Assembly (NCBI RefSeq): GCF_016482785.1
Contig: NZ_JAEMXM010000005.1
Span: forward strand, 1 to 64,000
Direction of reading: 5' to 3'
Origin: Paenibacillus alkalitolerans
GTDB lineage: Bacteria > Bacillota > Bacilli > Paenibacillales > YIM-B00363
Length of the DNA: 64,000 bases
The notes beneath the pieces are model-generated. The model searched no databases and had not been told where the DNA came from. It saw only the letters and a program-made list of their open reading frames with translations. How positions within the stretch are numbered: the first letter of the stretch is position 1; each line of letters starts with the position of its first letter. Below, in pieces: positions 43,001 through 51,680 of this stretch. A program made the translations under genes and the position numbers.

Positions 43001-43803
43001 GGAAGCTCCTCGTTTGGTTGTTTTTGCTGGCGGTCACATTCGTTTCCTTGATTCCATTTTATGTGATGATCGTTATGTCGACGCATTTTACCGAGGATAT
43101 TTTCAAGGGGCTGCCTTTACTTCCCGGAGATTACGCTTGGAATAATTTAAAGACGGTCTTCCAAGGCAACTTCTCGCAAGTATACGCAAACAGCTTGATC
43201 GTTTCGTTGTGCGCGGTCGTTCTTGCCGTGTTGACGAGCTCCATGATCGGTTATTCGATTGCGAAATACCGGTTCAAGCTTAATCGCGCGCTGCATTACT
43301 TCATTATTATCACAATGATGGTTCCGGTCCAGGTGGGCATTATCGGTTATATTATCGAAATGAAGCATCTCGGCCTCGGGAACACGCTGTTTCCGATCAT
43401 TCTGATCTGGGCTGCGTTCCCGTTCGGCGCGTTCTTTATGGTTCAGTTCATTAAAGACACGGTGCCCGACGAATTGATCGAGTGCGCGCGAATCGACGGC
43501 TGCCACGAAGCGATGATATTTATCCGTATCGTCATGCCTTTGATCAAACCCGGACTTGCAACGCTGGCCACGCTCGTCTTCCTGTGGTCGTGGAACAATT
43601 ACTTGCTCCCGCTCGTTACGATCAATAACAGCAGGTGGTTTACGGTGCCGTTGTTCGTATCCAATCTCGGAATCGTGCACCGGACGGACTACGCCGCCCG
43701 CATGGCGGCGCTGACGATCGCCACCGTTCCGGTATTGCTCGTCTTTTTGGCGGGGTCGCGTACGTTTATTAAAGGCATTACGGCCGGTGCGGTGAAAGGT
43801 TGA
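42997..43803 (+). CDS. Sugar ABC transporter permease (MalG-like)
   Basis: 268 residues; AAAGGAGG upstream of ATG 42997. Six membrane helices from LLVWLFLLAVTFVSLIPFYV; EAA loop LIECARIDGCHEAMIFIRIV then MPLIKP; ends KGITAGAVKG, the usual MalG-type tail. Completes the transporter with the lipoprotein and MalF-like protein. 93 bp of non-coding DNA, with no clear terminator, separate it from the convergent operon. Confidence 0.93.
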   Translation: MRKLLVWLFLLAVTFVSLIPFYVMIVMSTHFTEDIFKGLPLLPGDYAWNNLKTVFQGNFSQVYANSLIVSLCAVVLAVLTSSMIGYSIAKYRFKLNRALHYFIIITMMVPVQVGIIGYIIEMKHLGLGNTLFPIILIWAAFPFGAFFMVQFIKDTVPDELIECARIDGCHEAMIFIRIVMPLIKPGLATLATLVFLWSWNNYLLPLVTINNSRWFTVPLFVSNLGIVHRTDYAARMAALTIATVPVLLVFLAGSRTFIKGITAGAVKG

Positions 43804-43896
43804 CATAGGGGCAGGCGAAAAATGTCGGTACCGGACCGGAGCGTGCTAGAGTGGAGCAACTGTTTACCCCTCTGCTAAACCAGCACCGACCTTTCA

Positions 43897-44142
43897 TTAC
43901 AGTTTAATAACGTTGCCGAAAACGAATGACGGAAAGACGTTCAACGTTTGGAAGGAAAAGCCTCCGGCCAATTGACGCCACCAGTCATAGCCCAAATCGT
44001 CGGCAATGACGAAGATTCGGTCGTACAGCTCTTCCTCTTCCTGTAGCGACAATCGGACCTGCAGCGCCCACTCCGCCAGGAGCCGATTCAGCTGGTCATC
44101 CACATCAGCAGGAAGCCTCATATCCATGGGCTCGTCATCCAT
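43897..44142 (-). CDS. 81-aa protein downstream of ECF sigma factor, unknown
   Basis: From ATG 44142 with AAAGGAGT upstream; it overlaps the sigma gene by 8 nt. Acidic N-terminal half (DDEPMDMRLPADVDDQLNRL), a predicted helix (LQEEEELYDRIFVIADDLGY), and an aromatic tail (WWRQLAGGFSFQTLNVFPSF). No membrane helix. Position suggests a soluble modulator of the sigma factor, but no known anti-sigma motif is seen. Confidence 0.75.
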   Translation of the reverse strand: MDDEPMDMRLPADVDDQLNRLLAEWALQVRLSLQEEEELYDRIFVIADDLGYDWWRQLAGGFSFQTLNVFPSFVFGNVIKL

Positions 44143-44689
44143 TAGATTTACTCCTTTCGGCCGCAGCCAATTCGGTCTGTGGCAGCCCCAGCCGTCCGGC
44201 AAGAAGCGCCCGGGCTTGCGATATTTTATAGCGTGCCGTGCCGGCCGGCATCCCGAGCGCTTCGCCAATCCGGCTGCTGTTCATTCCGCCGACGACTTTC
44301 ATCAGAAGGATGCAGCGAAGCTCCTCCGGGAGCGCGCCGATGGCCGACTCAAGCTCGCGATAACGTTCGCGGCCCGCCAACAACTGGGAGAGGTCACCGG
44401 CTGGGGCTCCTGCCCCTTTGTTCCGGTCGCGCAGCTGTTCTTCCGCTTGCCTCCGGTTCGAAGACTTCCGGTAGTAATCTTTCACCAGGTTGGAAGCGAT
44501 GGAGAAGATCCAGTAGATCCGCTGCTCTTCGGGGATTCGTTCAAGAGCTTCCATCCGGTTCCAGATTCGCAGATAGACGTCATGAAGCAGATCCGCGGCG
44601 ACATCTTTGCTCCCCGTGCGCCCCAGCAGGTACGAATAGACCTGCCGGGAGTACGCAACATACAAATCGTGGAACAAGTCTTTCCTCAT
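44135..44689 (-). CDS. ECF-type RNA polymerase sigma factor
   Basis: 184 residues. Region 2: FHDLYVAYSRQVYSYLLGRT, AADLLHDVYLRIWNRM and the -10-contact helix RIYWIFSIASNLVKDYYRK. Region 4: ALPEELRCILLMKVVGGMNS then IGEALGMPAGTARYKISQAR, a clear helix-turn-helix. Lacks regions 1 and 3, so ECF class. ATG overlaps the stop of the upstream beta-repeat gene (ATGA), and its 3' end overlaps the 81-aa gene. Target promoters unknown. Confidence 0.93.
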   Translation of the reverse strand: MRKDLFHDLYVAYSRQVYSYLLGRTGSKDVAADLLHDVYLRIWNRMEALERIPEEQRIYWIFSIASNLVKDYYRKSSNRRQAEEQLRDRNKGAGAPAGDLSQLLAGRERYRELESAIGALPEELRCILLMKVVGGMNSSRIGEALGMPAGTARYKISQARALLAGRLGLPQTELAAAERSKSNG

Positions 44690-45396
44690 TGCTCGCTTTG
44701 GGCTGCAGCGTTCTCTTTTCCCACAATGTTACCCAATTTAACGACGGTCAGGAGTTGGAGCAGCGGAACGAGCTCCATCGGAGCTCTCAGTTCGCCGATC
44801 ACGACTAATTCCGCAACTTTCTGCTTGAGCACGGCGGTATCGACATCCGAGCCGAATTCGAAATTCCCGATAAGGACCATCGCCATATTGCCGTCAATAA
44901 GATCGAAGAAAGCCTTCGAGAACGTATCATTCCCGACGAACAGCCTGGGCGATTCCCCTGTATAGTACGCGATTTGGCCGGTGAGTCGTGTTACTGCGCC
45001 CACCAATGCTCTTTCCGCTTTCTTGGGGGCGATTATTTGGCCCGCTACGATCACTTCTTTGAATCCGACCGCTTCGATCTCGGATGTGATGATGATCTGG
45101 CCGGCAATGACCAGCATGTCTTCGGGAGAACCCGAGCGGTTCGCGAACGCTTCACCGTCCACCGTCAGCTGACCGGTCAACAGTTTGATTTTCCCGGATG
45201 ACGGCGGGATCGTCACCGTCATTCCGACGTTTCTCTGTGGAATCTTCATCAAGGCGCCGGACAACGCTTCGGGAGCGATAATAACACCGACGTTCTGAAT
45301 CTGCGTCACGGCTGCCAAGTCCTCCGGCTTCATCTCGATCAAATCAAGCACGCCCAAATTCTCGATGGTCGTCCCCGTCACTTTTAACTCTTCCAT
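44686..45396 (-). CDS. Bactofilin-like beta-repeat protein, conserved hypothetical
   Basis: 236 residues from ATG 45396 (GGAGGAG upstream; an earlier in-frame start at 45411 overlaps that site). Made of short repeating beta strands with regular Gly and Ile/Val positions: KIKLLTGQLTVDGEAF, MLVIAGQIIITSEIEAVGF, EVIVAGQIIAPKKAERALVG, MAMVLIGNFEFGS, LVVIGELRAP. This looks like a small beta-helix of bactofilin or polymer-forming type. No signal peptide. First gene of a tightly coupled operon with an ECF sigma factor. Function unknown; scaffold or sigma control is inference only. Confidence 0.7.
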   Translation of the reverse strand: MEELKVTGTTIENLGVLDLIEMKPEDLAAVTQIQNVGVIIAPEALSGALMKIPQRNVGMTVTIPPSSGKIKLLTGQLTVDGEAFANRSGSPEDMLVIAGQIIITSEIEAVGFKEVIVAGQIIAPKKAERALVGAVTRLTGQIAYYTGESPRLFVGNDTFSKAFFDLIDGNMAMVLIGNFEFGSDVDTAVLKQKVAELVVIGELRAPMELVPLLQLLTVVKLGNIVGKENAAAQSEQ

Positions 45397-45653
45397 TGCA
45401 AGCTCCTCCATTCGATCATGAGTTGATTTACATATAGGAAAACGCGCGACTTCGCCAAGTGTTGGGACGTCAGAAAAAAATATGGAGCTGACCTCAATAT
45501 TGAGCGTCTATGCTAGGCACCCACATTATACTACAACCATTCTCCCAGCCGCCCCCTCCTTTCTCATTTTACGCTTATCCTCTTGCCGCGCCGATTAGAA
45601 AAGTGCAAAGTCCGCGGTCGATTCGTTTCCTTAGTTCCGGGAGGGCACAAAAG

Positions 45654-45797
45654 ATGATTCGGTCTGAGGCAAGGGGAGAATGCGCGCAAGAGGATCCGGT
45701 ACGTGAACCCCGGGAGATCGTCGAACTTAAGACAGACGGTTGCGGAAAAACGGGTGCTTTCGAAACCGGACAAAAGAGCATAAAAAGCAAAGAATGA
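45654..45797 (+). CDS. Possible small ORF (47 aa)
   Basis: ATG 45654 with GGGAGGG 8-9 nt upstream; MIRSEARGECAQEDPVREPR, charged, two Cys, no membrane segment. It lies in the 491-bp region between the divergent sigma operon and the GH105 gene, which otherwise shows only a TATAAT box at 45843-45848 for the GH105 gene. Could be chance. Confidence 0.3.
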   Translation: MIRSEARGECAQEDPVREPREIVELKTDGCGKTGAFETGQKSIKSKE

Positions 45798-45887
45798 ACA
45801 GGAATGAGCATAAAATCCGAAAATCGCGGGCAGCCGTTTTTCTATAATAGAGTAGTATCCATTAGTTTGCACAAGAGGTGAGCAGGT

Positions 45888-47000
45888 TTGAAACATGATA
45901 AGCGGTGGTCGGTACATACGGCGGATACGATTATATCTCAAGCCGGAAGCGACGGCTTGCATCCGGAAATCGCGAAGCGGTGGGCATATGTGCCGGGCAT
46001 GATGCTGATGGCGATCGCCCGTACGGGTGAGTACTACGGAAAAGACTCTTACTATGAATTCATGAAACGTCATATGGATTTGTTTGTGGGAGACAACGGC
46101 GCCATCCGGGGCTATAGAGTCGAAGAGTATAATCTCGATCAGATCAATCAAGGTAAAAACTTGTTCGCGCTCATCGAACGAACGGGAGAAGCCCGTTATG
46201 AACAAGCGGCGCACACGCTTGCCGTCCAATTGATCGGTCAGCCTCGAACGTCGGAGGGGGGCTTCTGGCATAAGAAGATTTATCCTTTCCAAATGTGGCT
46301 GGACGGACTGTATATGTCCTCGCCCTTCCTCGCCCAATACGCGAAAACGTTCGAGCGGCCGGAATTGTTCGACGAGGTTGCCCGTCAGCTGTTGTTGGTG
46401 GAGCGGAAAACCCGCGACCCGAGGACAGGGCTGCTCTATCACGGTTGGGATGAGGCGATCGAGCAAAACTGGGCGAATCCGAAGACGGGATGTTCGCAAA
46501 ATTTTTGGAGCCGTGCGATGGGCTGGTATGCGATGGCGCTGGTTGACAGCCTCGAGCACCTGCCGATAGATCATCCGAAGCGGGGCACGATCGTCGGCAT
46601 TTTCGAAAGGATGTGCGGCGCACTGGCTAAAGTTCAAGAGCAGGAGAGCGGCTTGTGGTTTCAAGTTTTGGACCAAGGGTTCCGCGAAGGGAATTATTTG
46701 GAAACGTCCGGATCCAGCATGTTCATCTATGCCCTCGCCAAAGGGATTCGATTGCAATTTTTGGAGAAACCTGCGAGAATCGTCGCGGAGAAGGCGTTCC
46801 AAGGATTGATCGAGCGGTTTGTCGAGGAGAACGATTCCGGCGTTCACCTGCACAATATTTGCCACGGTGCCGGTTTAAGCGCCGACCGGGACGGAACTTA
46901 CGGTTATTACATCAGAGAAAAGGTCGTAACGGACGCGCACATCGGTGTCGGACCGTTTCTGCTTGCGTGCTTGGAGATGGAGCGATTGCATGAAGAATAG
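45888..47000 (+). CDS. GH105 unsaturated rhamnogalacturonyl hydrolase (YteR/YesR-like)
   Basis: 370 residues; TTG start with AGAGGTGAG upstream, and a TATAAT box about 40 bp before. (Alpha/alpha)6-barrel hydrolase: the catalytic Asp is residue 139 in YPFQMWLDGLYMSSPF; also WAYVPGMMLMAI, NFWSRAMGWYAMALVDSL and HNICHGAGLSADRDGTYGYY. It removes the unsaturated galacturonate left at chain ends by rhamnogalacturonan lyases. No signal peptide, so it acts on imported oligosaccharides. 17 bp before the GH43 gene. Confidence 0.92.
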   Translation: MKHDKRWSVHTADTIISQAGSDGLHPEIAKRWAYVPGMMLMAIARTGEYYGKDSYYEFMKRHMDLFVGDNGAIRGYRVEEYNLDQINQGKNLFALIERTGEARYEQAAHTLAVQLIGQPRTSEGGFWHKKIYPFQMWLDGLYMSSPFLAQYAKTFERPELFDEVARQLLLVERKTRDPRTGLLYHGWDEAIEQNWANPKTGCSQNFWSRAMGWYAMALVDSLEHLPIDHPKRGTIVGIFERMCGALAKVQEQESGLWFQVLDQGFREGNYLETSGSSMFIYALAKGIRLQFLEKPARIVAEKAFQGLIERFVEENDSGVHLHNICHGAGLSADRDGTYGYYIREKVVTDAHIGVGPFLLACLEMERLHEE

Positions 47001-47017
47001 GTTAGGAGGAACCTTTA

Positions 47018-48595
47018 ATGAGTGCAGCATTGGACGCGTTGAAGCGTAAGGCGTGGATTTCCGATCAGGGGGACGGGACTTTCGTGAATCCCGTGCTTCA
47101 TGCGGATTACTCGGATCCGGACGTCATCAGGGTCGGCGAGGATTTCTATATGACCGCTTCCAGCTTTAGTCATATACCGGGCTTGCCGATCCTTCATTCG
47201 AAGGACTTGATTAACTGGACGTTGATTAATCATGTCATTCCGCGGATGGATTTGCCCGGATACGACAAGCCGCAGCACGGCAACGGGGTGTGGGCGCCGG
47301 CGCTTCGTTATCACGCGGGAAAGTTTTGGGTGTATTACGGCGATCCGGACGTAGGAATCTTTATGAGTACGGCGGTCGATCCGGCAGGGGAATGGGAGCC
47401 GCTGCACCTAGTCAAAGAAGGCAAAGGCTTGATTGACACGTGCCCCTTCTGGGATGACGACGGACAAGCGTATTTGGTGCACGCCTTCGCGAAGAGCCGG
47501 GCCGGCATTAAACACAAGTTACGACTGTGCAAAATGTCCGCGGACGGCAAGCGGCTGCTTGACGAAGGGCAAATTATTTTCGACGGGACGGAGCATCATC
47601 CGACCATGGAAGGTCCGAAGATGTATAAGCGCAACGGGTATTACTATATTTTCGCGCCTGCGGGAGGGGTTGCGACGGGCTGGCAGACGATACTGCGCTC
47701 AACGTCCATCTATGGCCCGTACGAAGATAAGATCGTGCTGCATCAAGGGGACACCCCGGTCAACGGACCTCACCAAGGCGGATGGGTCGAGCTGGAGTCG
47801 GGAGAGTCCTGGTTTATGCATTTTCAGGATAAGGATGCGTACGGGCGAATCGTTCATCTGCAGCCGGTCCGCTGGGTGGACGATTGGCCGTTGATGGGGG
47901 TCGACCGCAATGGGGACGGGATCGGGGAACCGGTGCTTCGCCATCGGAAGCCGAACGTGGGAAAGGAATATCCCGTGGCCGTCCCGGACGATTCCGATGA
48001 CTTCGACGGCACGAAGCTCGGGCTTCAATGGCAGTGGCAGGCGAACCCGAATCCCGATTGGCATTCGTTTGATAGAGAAAGCCACCTCCGGTTGTTCGCT
48101 CAACCTTTGCCGGCGGATGTCGCTACGTTGTATGGCGCGCCGCACCTGCTGATGCAGAAGTTTCCCGCGGAATCGTTCCAAGCGGAAGCTCATCTGGATT
48201 GCTCTTCCCTCCAGCCAGGAGAAAAGGCGGGTTTGGTCGTATTCGGTTACAATTACGCATATGTCGCGCTCCGGACGAAAGAGGACGGTTCCGGGTTCGA
48301 ACTGCTGCGCGCGGAAGGCAACGCGACCGAAGAAACCGTAATCTGGAAAGCCGATTTGGCTGCGCAGACCGTAGTTCTTCGTGTTACGGTTAGCGCCGGG
48401 GCTTCGTGCCGCTTCGAATATGGCGCTGAGGACGGCGGCGGGTTTGCGCGGTGCGGCGAGCCGGCGTTTACAGCTTCCAAGGGCCATTGGGTGGGGGCGA
48501 AGGTCGGTATGTTTGCGGCCAGGCCGGACGACGGCGACCGGCAAAGCGGAGGGTATGCGGACTGCGACTGGTTTCGAGTTACGCGGCCGGAATGA
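47018..48595 (+). CDS. GH43 beta-xylosidase/alpha-L-arabinofuranosidase
   Basis: 525 residues; TAGGAGGA upstream. Five-bladed propeller at residues 20-315: catalytic-base Asp in DYSDPDVIRVGEDFY, modulating Asp in LIDTCPFWDDDGQAYLVHAF, acid Glu in HHPTMEGPKMYKRNGYYYIF. Residues 325-525 are a concanavalin-like C-terminal beta-sandwich (FDGTKLGLQWQWQANPNPDW; EKAGLVVFGYNYAYVALR). No signal peptide. With GH105 it trims arabino- or xylo-oligosaccharides in the cytoplasm; exact sugar not readable. Confidence 0.92.
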   Translation: MSAALDALKRKAWISDQGDGTFVNPVLHADYSDPDVIRVGEDFYMTASSFSHIPGLPILHSKDLINWTLINHVIPRMDLPGYDKPQHGNGVWAPALRYHAGKFWVYYGDPDVGIFMSTAVDPAGEWEPLHLVKEGKGLIDTCPFWDDDGQAYLVHAFAKSRAGIKHKLRLCKMSADGKRLLDEGQIIFDGTEHHPTMEGPKMYKRNGYYYIFAPAGGVATGWQTILRSTSIYGPYEDKIVLHQGDTPVNGPHQGGWVELESGESWFMHFQDKDAYGRIVHLQPVRWVDDWPLMGVDRNGDGIGEPVLRHRKPNVGKEYPVAVPDDSDDFDGTKLGLQWQWQANPNPDWHSFDRESHLRLFAQPLPADVATLYGAPHLLMQKFPAESFQAEAHLDCSSLQPGEKAGLVVFGYNYAYVALRTKEDGSGFELLRAEGNATEETVIWKADLAAQTVVLRVTVSAGASCRFEYGAEDGGGFARCGEPAFTASKGHWVGAKVGMFAARPDDGDRQSGGYADCDWFRVTRPE

Positions 48596-48629
48596 TAGCG
48601 GTCGATTATACGGGTTTTCTTGGGCGGGA

Positions 48630-48832
48630 AATAGGATCAATTTTTGAGCTAATTCGCAGGAATACGGTCACATTTTAACCTTATTCCTCCCCCAGACAAC
48701 CTTATTTAAGGGCCGAGCAACGGAATAGACGCAATTATTGACCTTATGTAACTCAACACACCCCGCAGACGGATGCGATAAGGTCAAATATTGAACTTAT
48801 GGACATAAATAAGGTCAGTATTTGACCCTATT
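48630..48832. repeat. Array B: five 25-bp palindromes
   Basis: Units of form AATAAGGTCA-gtatt-TGACCTTATT (10-bp arms, 5-nt centre) at 48630-48654, 48661-48685, 48724-48748, 48777-48801 and 48808-48832, plus a half unit near 48698. Starts of units 1-2 and 4-5 are both 31 bp apart. They fill the 307-bp space between the convergent GH43 and AraC genes. Same architecture as array A but unrelated arm sequence. Confidence 0.8.
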
Positions 48833-48902
48833 GATCTTTACATGTGCTCTTGGCCGGCGGACGATACAGAAGCGGCACGCAACCAGCATCGCCGCCGCGT
48901 TG

Positions 48903-49748
48903 CTACGCATGGCGTTTGCGATAAAGAAGCGGCGTCGTGCCCGCGATCTTCTTGAACGTCTTATTAAAATGAGCGATGTGCTCGAACCCGGCCAGCTCGG
49001 ATATCATTTGCACGGAGTCCCGCGTATTAATCAGCATTTTCTGAGCTTCGCGAATCCTCACCACCTGCACATACTCCCGGAAGTGAAATCCCGTCAATCT
49101 TGTAAAGATGCGGCTGAGATAGGAAGGGCTTATATAAAATTGTTTCGCAACCTGCTCCAACGTGATCTTCTTTTCGAAGTTGGAGTTGATATATTGCGCG
49201 ATTTCCGACACCTTCTGGTGCATAGGGTGCTCATATTCGTGCGATGCTTGCCCCTGCGGCGACTCGTCGATGCGGTGAAGCCGAATCAGCAGCTCGTTCA
49301 TGAGCGATCGGACCAAAGAAGTATAGAAGGCCGCTTGGGTTTCGCATTCCGCGAGCATCTGTTGCAGCAGCCGCTCGATTTCCGGTTGGTCCTTCAACGG
49401 GATTTTCATCAACCGGGAAGACCCTCCCTTCAACAATTCGGAAACTTTCGGATTCCCGCGTTCAACGAAGTCCGGGGAAAAGTTGACCAAAATCCTCTCG
49501 AAATGCAGCTTGTCCGAGCTCGCGGTCGAATGAAGATCGTGCGGCATGATGATCATCATATCCCCCTTCTTGACCGTATACACGTTGCCGTTGAGGAAAT
49601 ACACCCTTTCCCCGTTAAGCAAATAGTACAGCTCGAAGAACGGGTGTTCATGGGGACGCGGCATGCTGTTGGATCCGGTGCGCGACATGTACTGGATCGA
49701 AAAGTCATTCTCTCCGATGAAATATTTCGGCCCGAATTGATCATTCAT
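48903..49748 (-). CDS. AraC-family regulator
   Basis: 281 residues. Cupin-type sensor (PHEHPFFELYYLLNGERVYF; MMIIMPHDLHSTASS) and C-terminal double helix-turn-helix (VAKQFYISPSYLSRIFTRLT; ELAGFEHIAHFNKTFKKIAG). Divergent from the GH28 gene, with 218 bp between, so it probably activates that gene and perhaps the GH105-GH43 pair in response to a pectin-derived sugar. Confidence 0.92.
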   Translation of the reverse strand: MNDQFGPKYFIGENDFSIQYMSRTGSNSMPRPHEHPFFELYYLLNGERVYFLNGNVYTVKKGDMMIIMPHDLHSTASSDKLHFERILVNFSPDFVERGNPKVSELLKGGSSRLMKIPLKDQPEIERLLQQMLAECETQAAFYTSLVRSLMNELLIRLHRIDESPQGQASHEYEHPMHQKVSEIAQYINSNFEKKITLEQVAKQFYISPSYLSRIFTRLTGFHFREYVQVVRIREAQKMLINTRDSVQMISELAGFEHIAHFNKTFKKIAGTTPLLYRKRHA

Positions 49749-49966
49749 GGATATATCTCCCCTCTGTAATCCGAACGAGACGACAGCTTATGAATTATAT
49801 ACCATGCCTACATAGGATCATCAAGGGCAGATTATAAATCAAGAGTGCATGTAAAGCAAAATTTACGTTGAAATGGGCATCAAAGACAGAAGAATTGAGC
49901 GTTTTCTTCATCTATACTGAAATCATACGAAAGGTCAAAAAACGAAGGTATAGAGGTGGGGACATT

Positions 49967-51541
49967 TTGAGTAACAAAGCGATTGCGGAAAACCCGGCCG
50001 AACTGCCGGCGATCCCGGACCGGTCTGTGGCCGTTACCGAATACGGGGCGGTGGGCAACGGAATTCATGATAACACGGAATCGATCCAACGGGCGATCGA
50101 CGAAAGCGCTTCTGCGGGAGGAGGAAGGGTCGTCATTCCTCCCGGCATATGGCTGACCGGTCCGCTCACATTAAAGAGCCGCATTGAGCTGCATGCGGAA
50201 GCCGGAGCGTTGGTCGTATTCAGCAAGAGATATACCGATTACCCGTTGGTTATGTCGTGCTATGAAGGCAGGCAAATGTTCCGGTGCCAGGCTCCATTGG
50301 ACGGCGATGGTCTGGAGGACGTTGCGATTACGGGCGGCGGCGTGTTTGACGGAGGCGGAGAAGCCTGGAGACCTGCGAAGAAAATGAAGCTTACGGAAAA
50401 GCAATGGAACGAGTTGGTCCGGTCCGGAGGCGTAGTGGACGAGCATGGCATATGGTGGCCGACGCAAGCCGCCAAGGACGGAGCGGAAACGGTCGCGCGT
50501 CTGGAACGGACGGGGAGCAAAGATGCGAAAGATTATGAAAGTGTCAGAGAATTTCTGAGACCATGCTTGTTAAGCTTGAGAAGGTGCAAGCGAATATTGC
50601 TGGACGGACCGACCTTTCAAAATTCGGCATCCTGGTGCCTTCATCCGTGGGCTTCGGAGCACATTACGTTTCGCAACGTCACCGTCCGCAATCCGTGGTA
50701 CGCGCAAAACGGGGACGGGCTGGATATAGATTCATGCAAATTCGTTACGGTGGAGCATTGCTACTTCGACGTCGGGGACGACGCGATATGTCTGAAATCG
50801 GGCAAAGATGAAGCGGGGCGTCTGCTGGGGATGCCGAGCGAGCATATCACGGTCCGCCATTGCACCGTATATCACGGGCACGGCGGAATCGTGGTCGGGA
50901 GCGAAATGTCCGGCGGAGTGAAAAACGTTCACGTTTCGGATTGTACGTTTATCGGTACGGATATCGGCATCCGGTTCAAGAGCTGCCGCGGCCGCGGAGG
51001 CGTTGTGGAGCAGATCGCGATCGAGCGGATCCGGATGAAGGACATCGCGGGGGATGCGATATCGTTTAACTTATATTACGAAGGGAAATCAGGTTCCGGG
51101 AAGTACGGGGAGGAGATTTTCGTACCCGTCACCGTGGAAACCCCGGAATTCCGAAATATTCATATCGAAGATATCGTTTGCGACGGCGCGCAAGCTGCGC
51201 TGCTCGTCAACGGACTGCCGGAAATGCCCGTCTCCGGTCTCTCACTCAAGCGCGCTGTCTTTTCCTGCAAGGAAGGGATCGTCTGCCGGAACGGACAACA
51301 TGTGATCATTGAAGATGTTGAACTGCACGTTCAAGACGAACCGATCGTCACCCTTCATCAGAGCCGGTCGGTTCGGCTCGTGAACTTGTCGGGAACGGGA
51401 TCGCCGGACGAAGACAGGCTGCTTGTCGTAACGGGCGGCAAATCGGCCGATATCAAGTGTTTATCTCCCGCAACGCCCCCGTCTCACCGAAAAGTGGCGA
51501 TCTCCGAGGACGCGAATCCCGAAGAAGTGGTCGTTCTATAA
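49967..51541 (+). CDS. GH28 polygalacturonase-like glycoside hydrolase
   Basis: 524 residues from TTG 49967 (GAGGTGGGG 5 nt upstream). Pectate-lyase-type start VTEYGAVGNGIHDNTESIQR. All four GH28 active-site segments occur in order: NGDGLDIDSC (usual NTDG), VGDDAICLKSG (DD pair), YHGHGGIVVGSEMSGG (catalytic His), and IRFKSCRGRGG (usual RIK). Parallel beta-helix fold. No signal peptide, so it likely removes galacturonate or rhamnose from imported oligomers. A hairpin at 51554 follows. Confidence 0.92.
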   Translation: MSNKAIAENPAELPAIPDRSVAVTEYGAVGNGIHDNTESIQRAIDESASAGGGRVVIPPGIWLTGPLTLKSRIELHAEAGALVVFSKRYTDYPLVMSCYEGRQMFRCQAPLDGDGLEDVAITGGGVFDGGGEAWRPAKKMKLTEKQWNELVRSGGVVDEHGIWWPTQAAKDGAETVARLERTGSKDAKDYESVREFLRPCLLSLRRCKRILLDGPTFQNSASWCLHPWASEHITFRNVTVRNPWYAQNGDGLDIDSCKFVTVEHCYFDVGDDAICLKSGKDEAGRLLGMPSEHITVRHCTVYHGHGGIVVGSEMSGGVKNVHVSDCTFIGTDIGIRFKSCRGRGGVVEQIAIERIRMKDIAGDAISFNLYYEGKSGSGKYGEEIFVPVTVETPEFRNIHIEDIVCDGAQAALLVNGLPEMPVSGLSLKRAVFSCKEGIVCRNGQHVIIEDVELHVQDEPIVTLHQSRSVRLVNLSGTGSPDEDRLLVVTGGKSADIKCLSPATPPSHRKVAISEDANPEEVVVL

Positions 51542-51553
51542 TCATTGCCATTC

Positions 51554-51585
51554 AAAGCTCTTCGTCTGTTCAGGCGGAGAGCTTT
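51554..51585 (+). terminator. Hairpin after the GH28 gene
   Basis: AAAGCTCT(tcg) pairs with (cgg)AGAGCTTT; only a short T-containing tail (GCGGTTTCC) follows, so termination may be weak. Confidence 0.5.
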
Positions 51586-51680
51586 GCGGTTTCCTCAAGC
51601 CGATTCCACAAATAAAGCGTTTACGTCTTCTTCCTTTCTCTGTTATAACAGATAGAAAAACAAGCGAAGAGGAATTGCTG

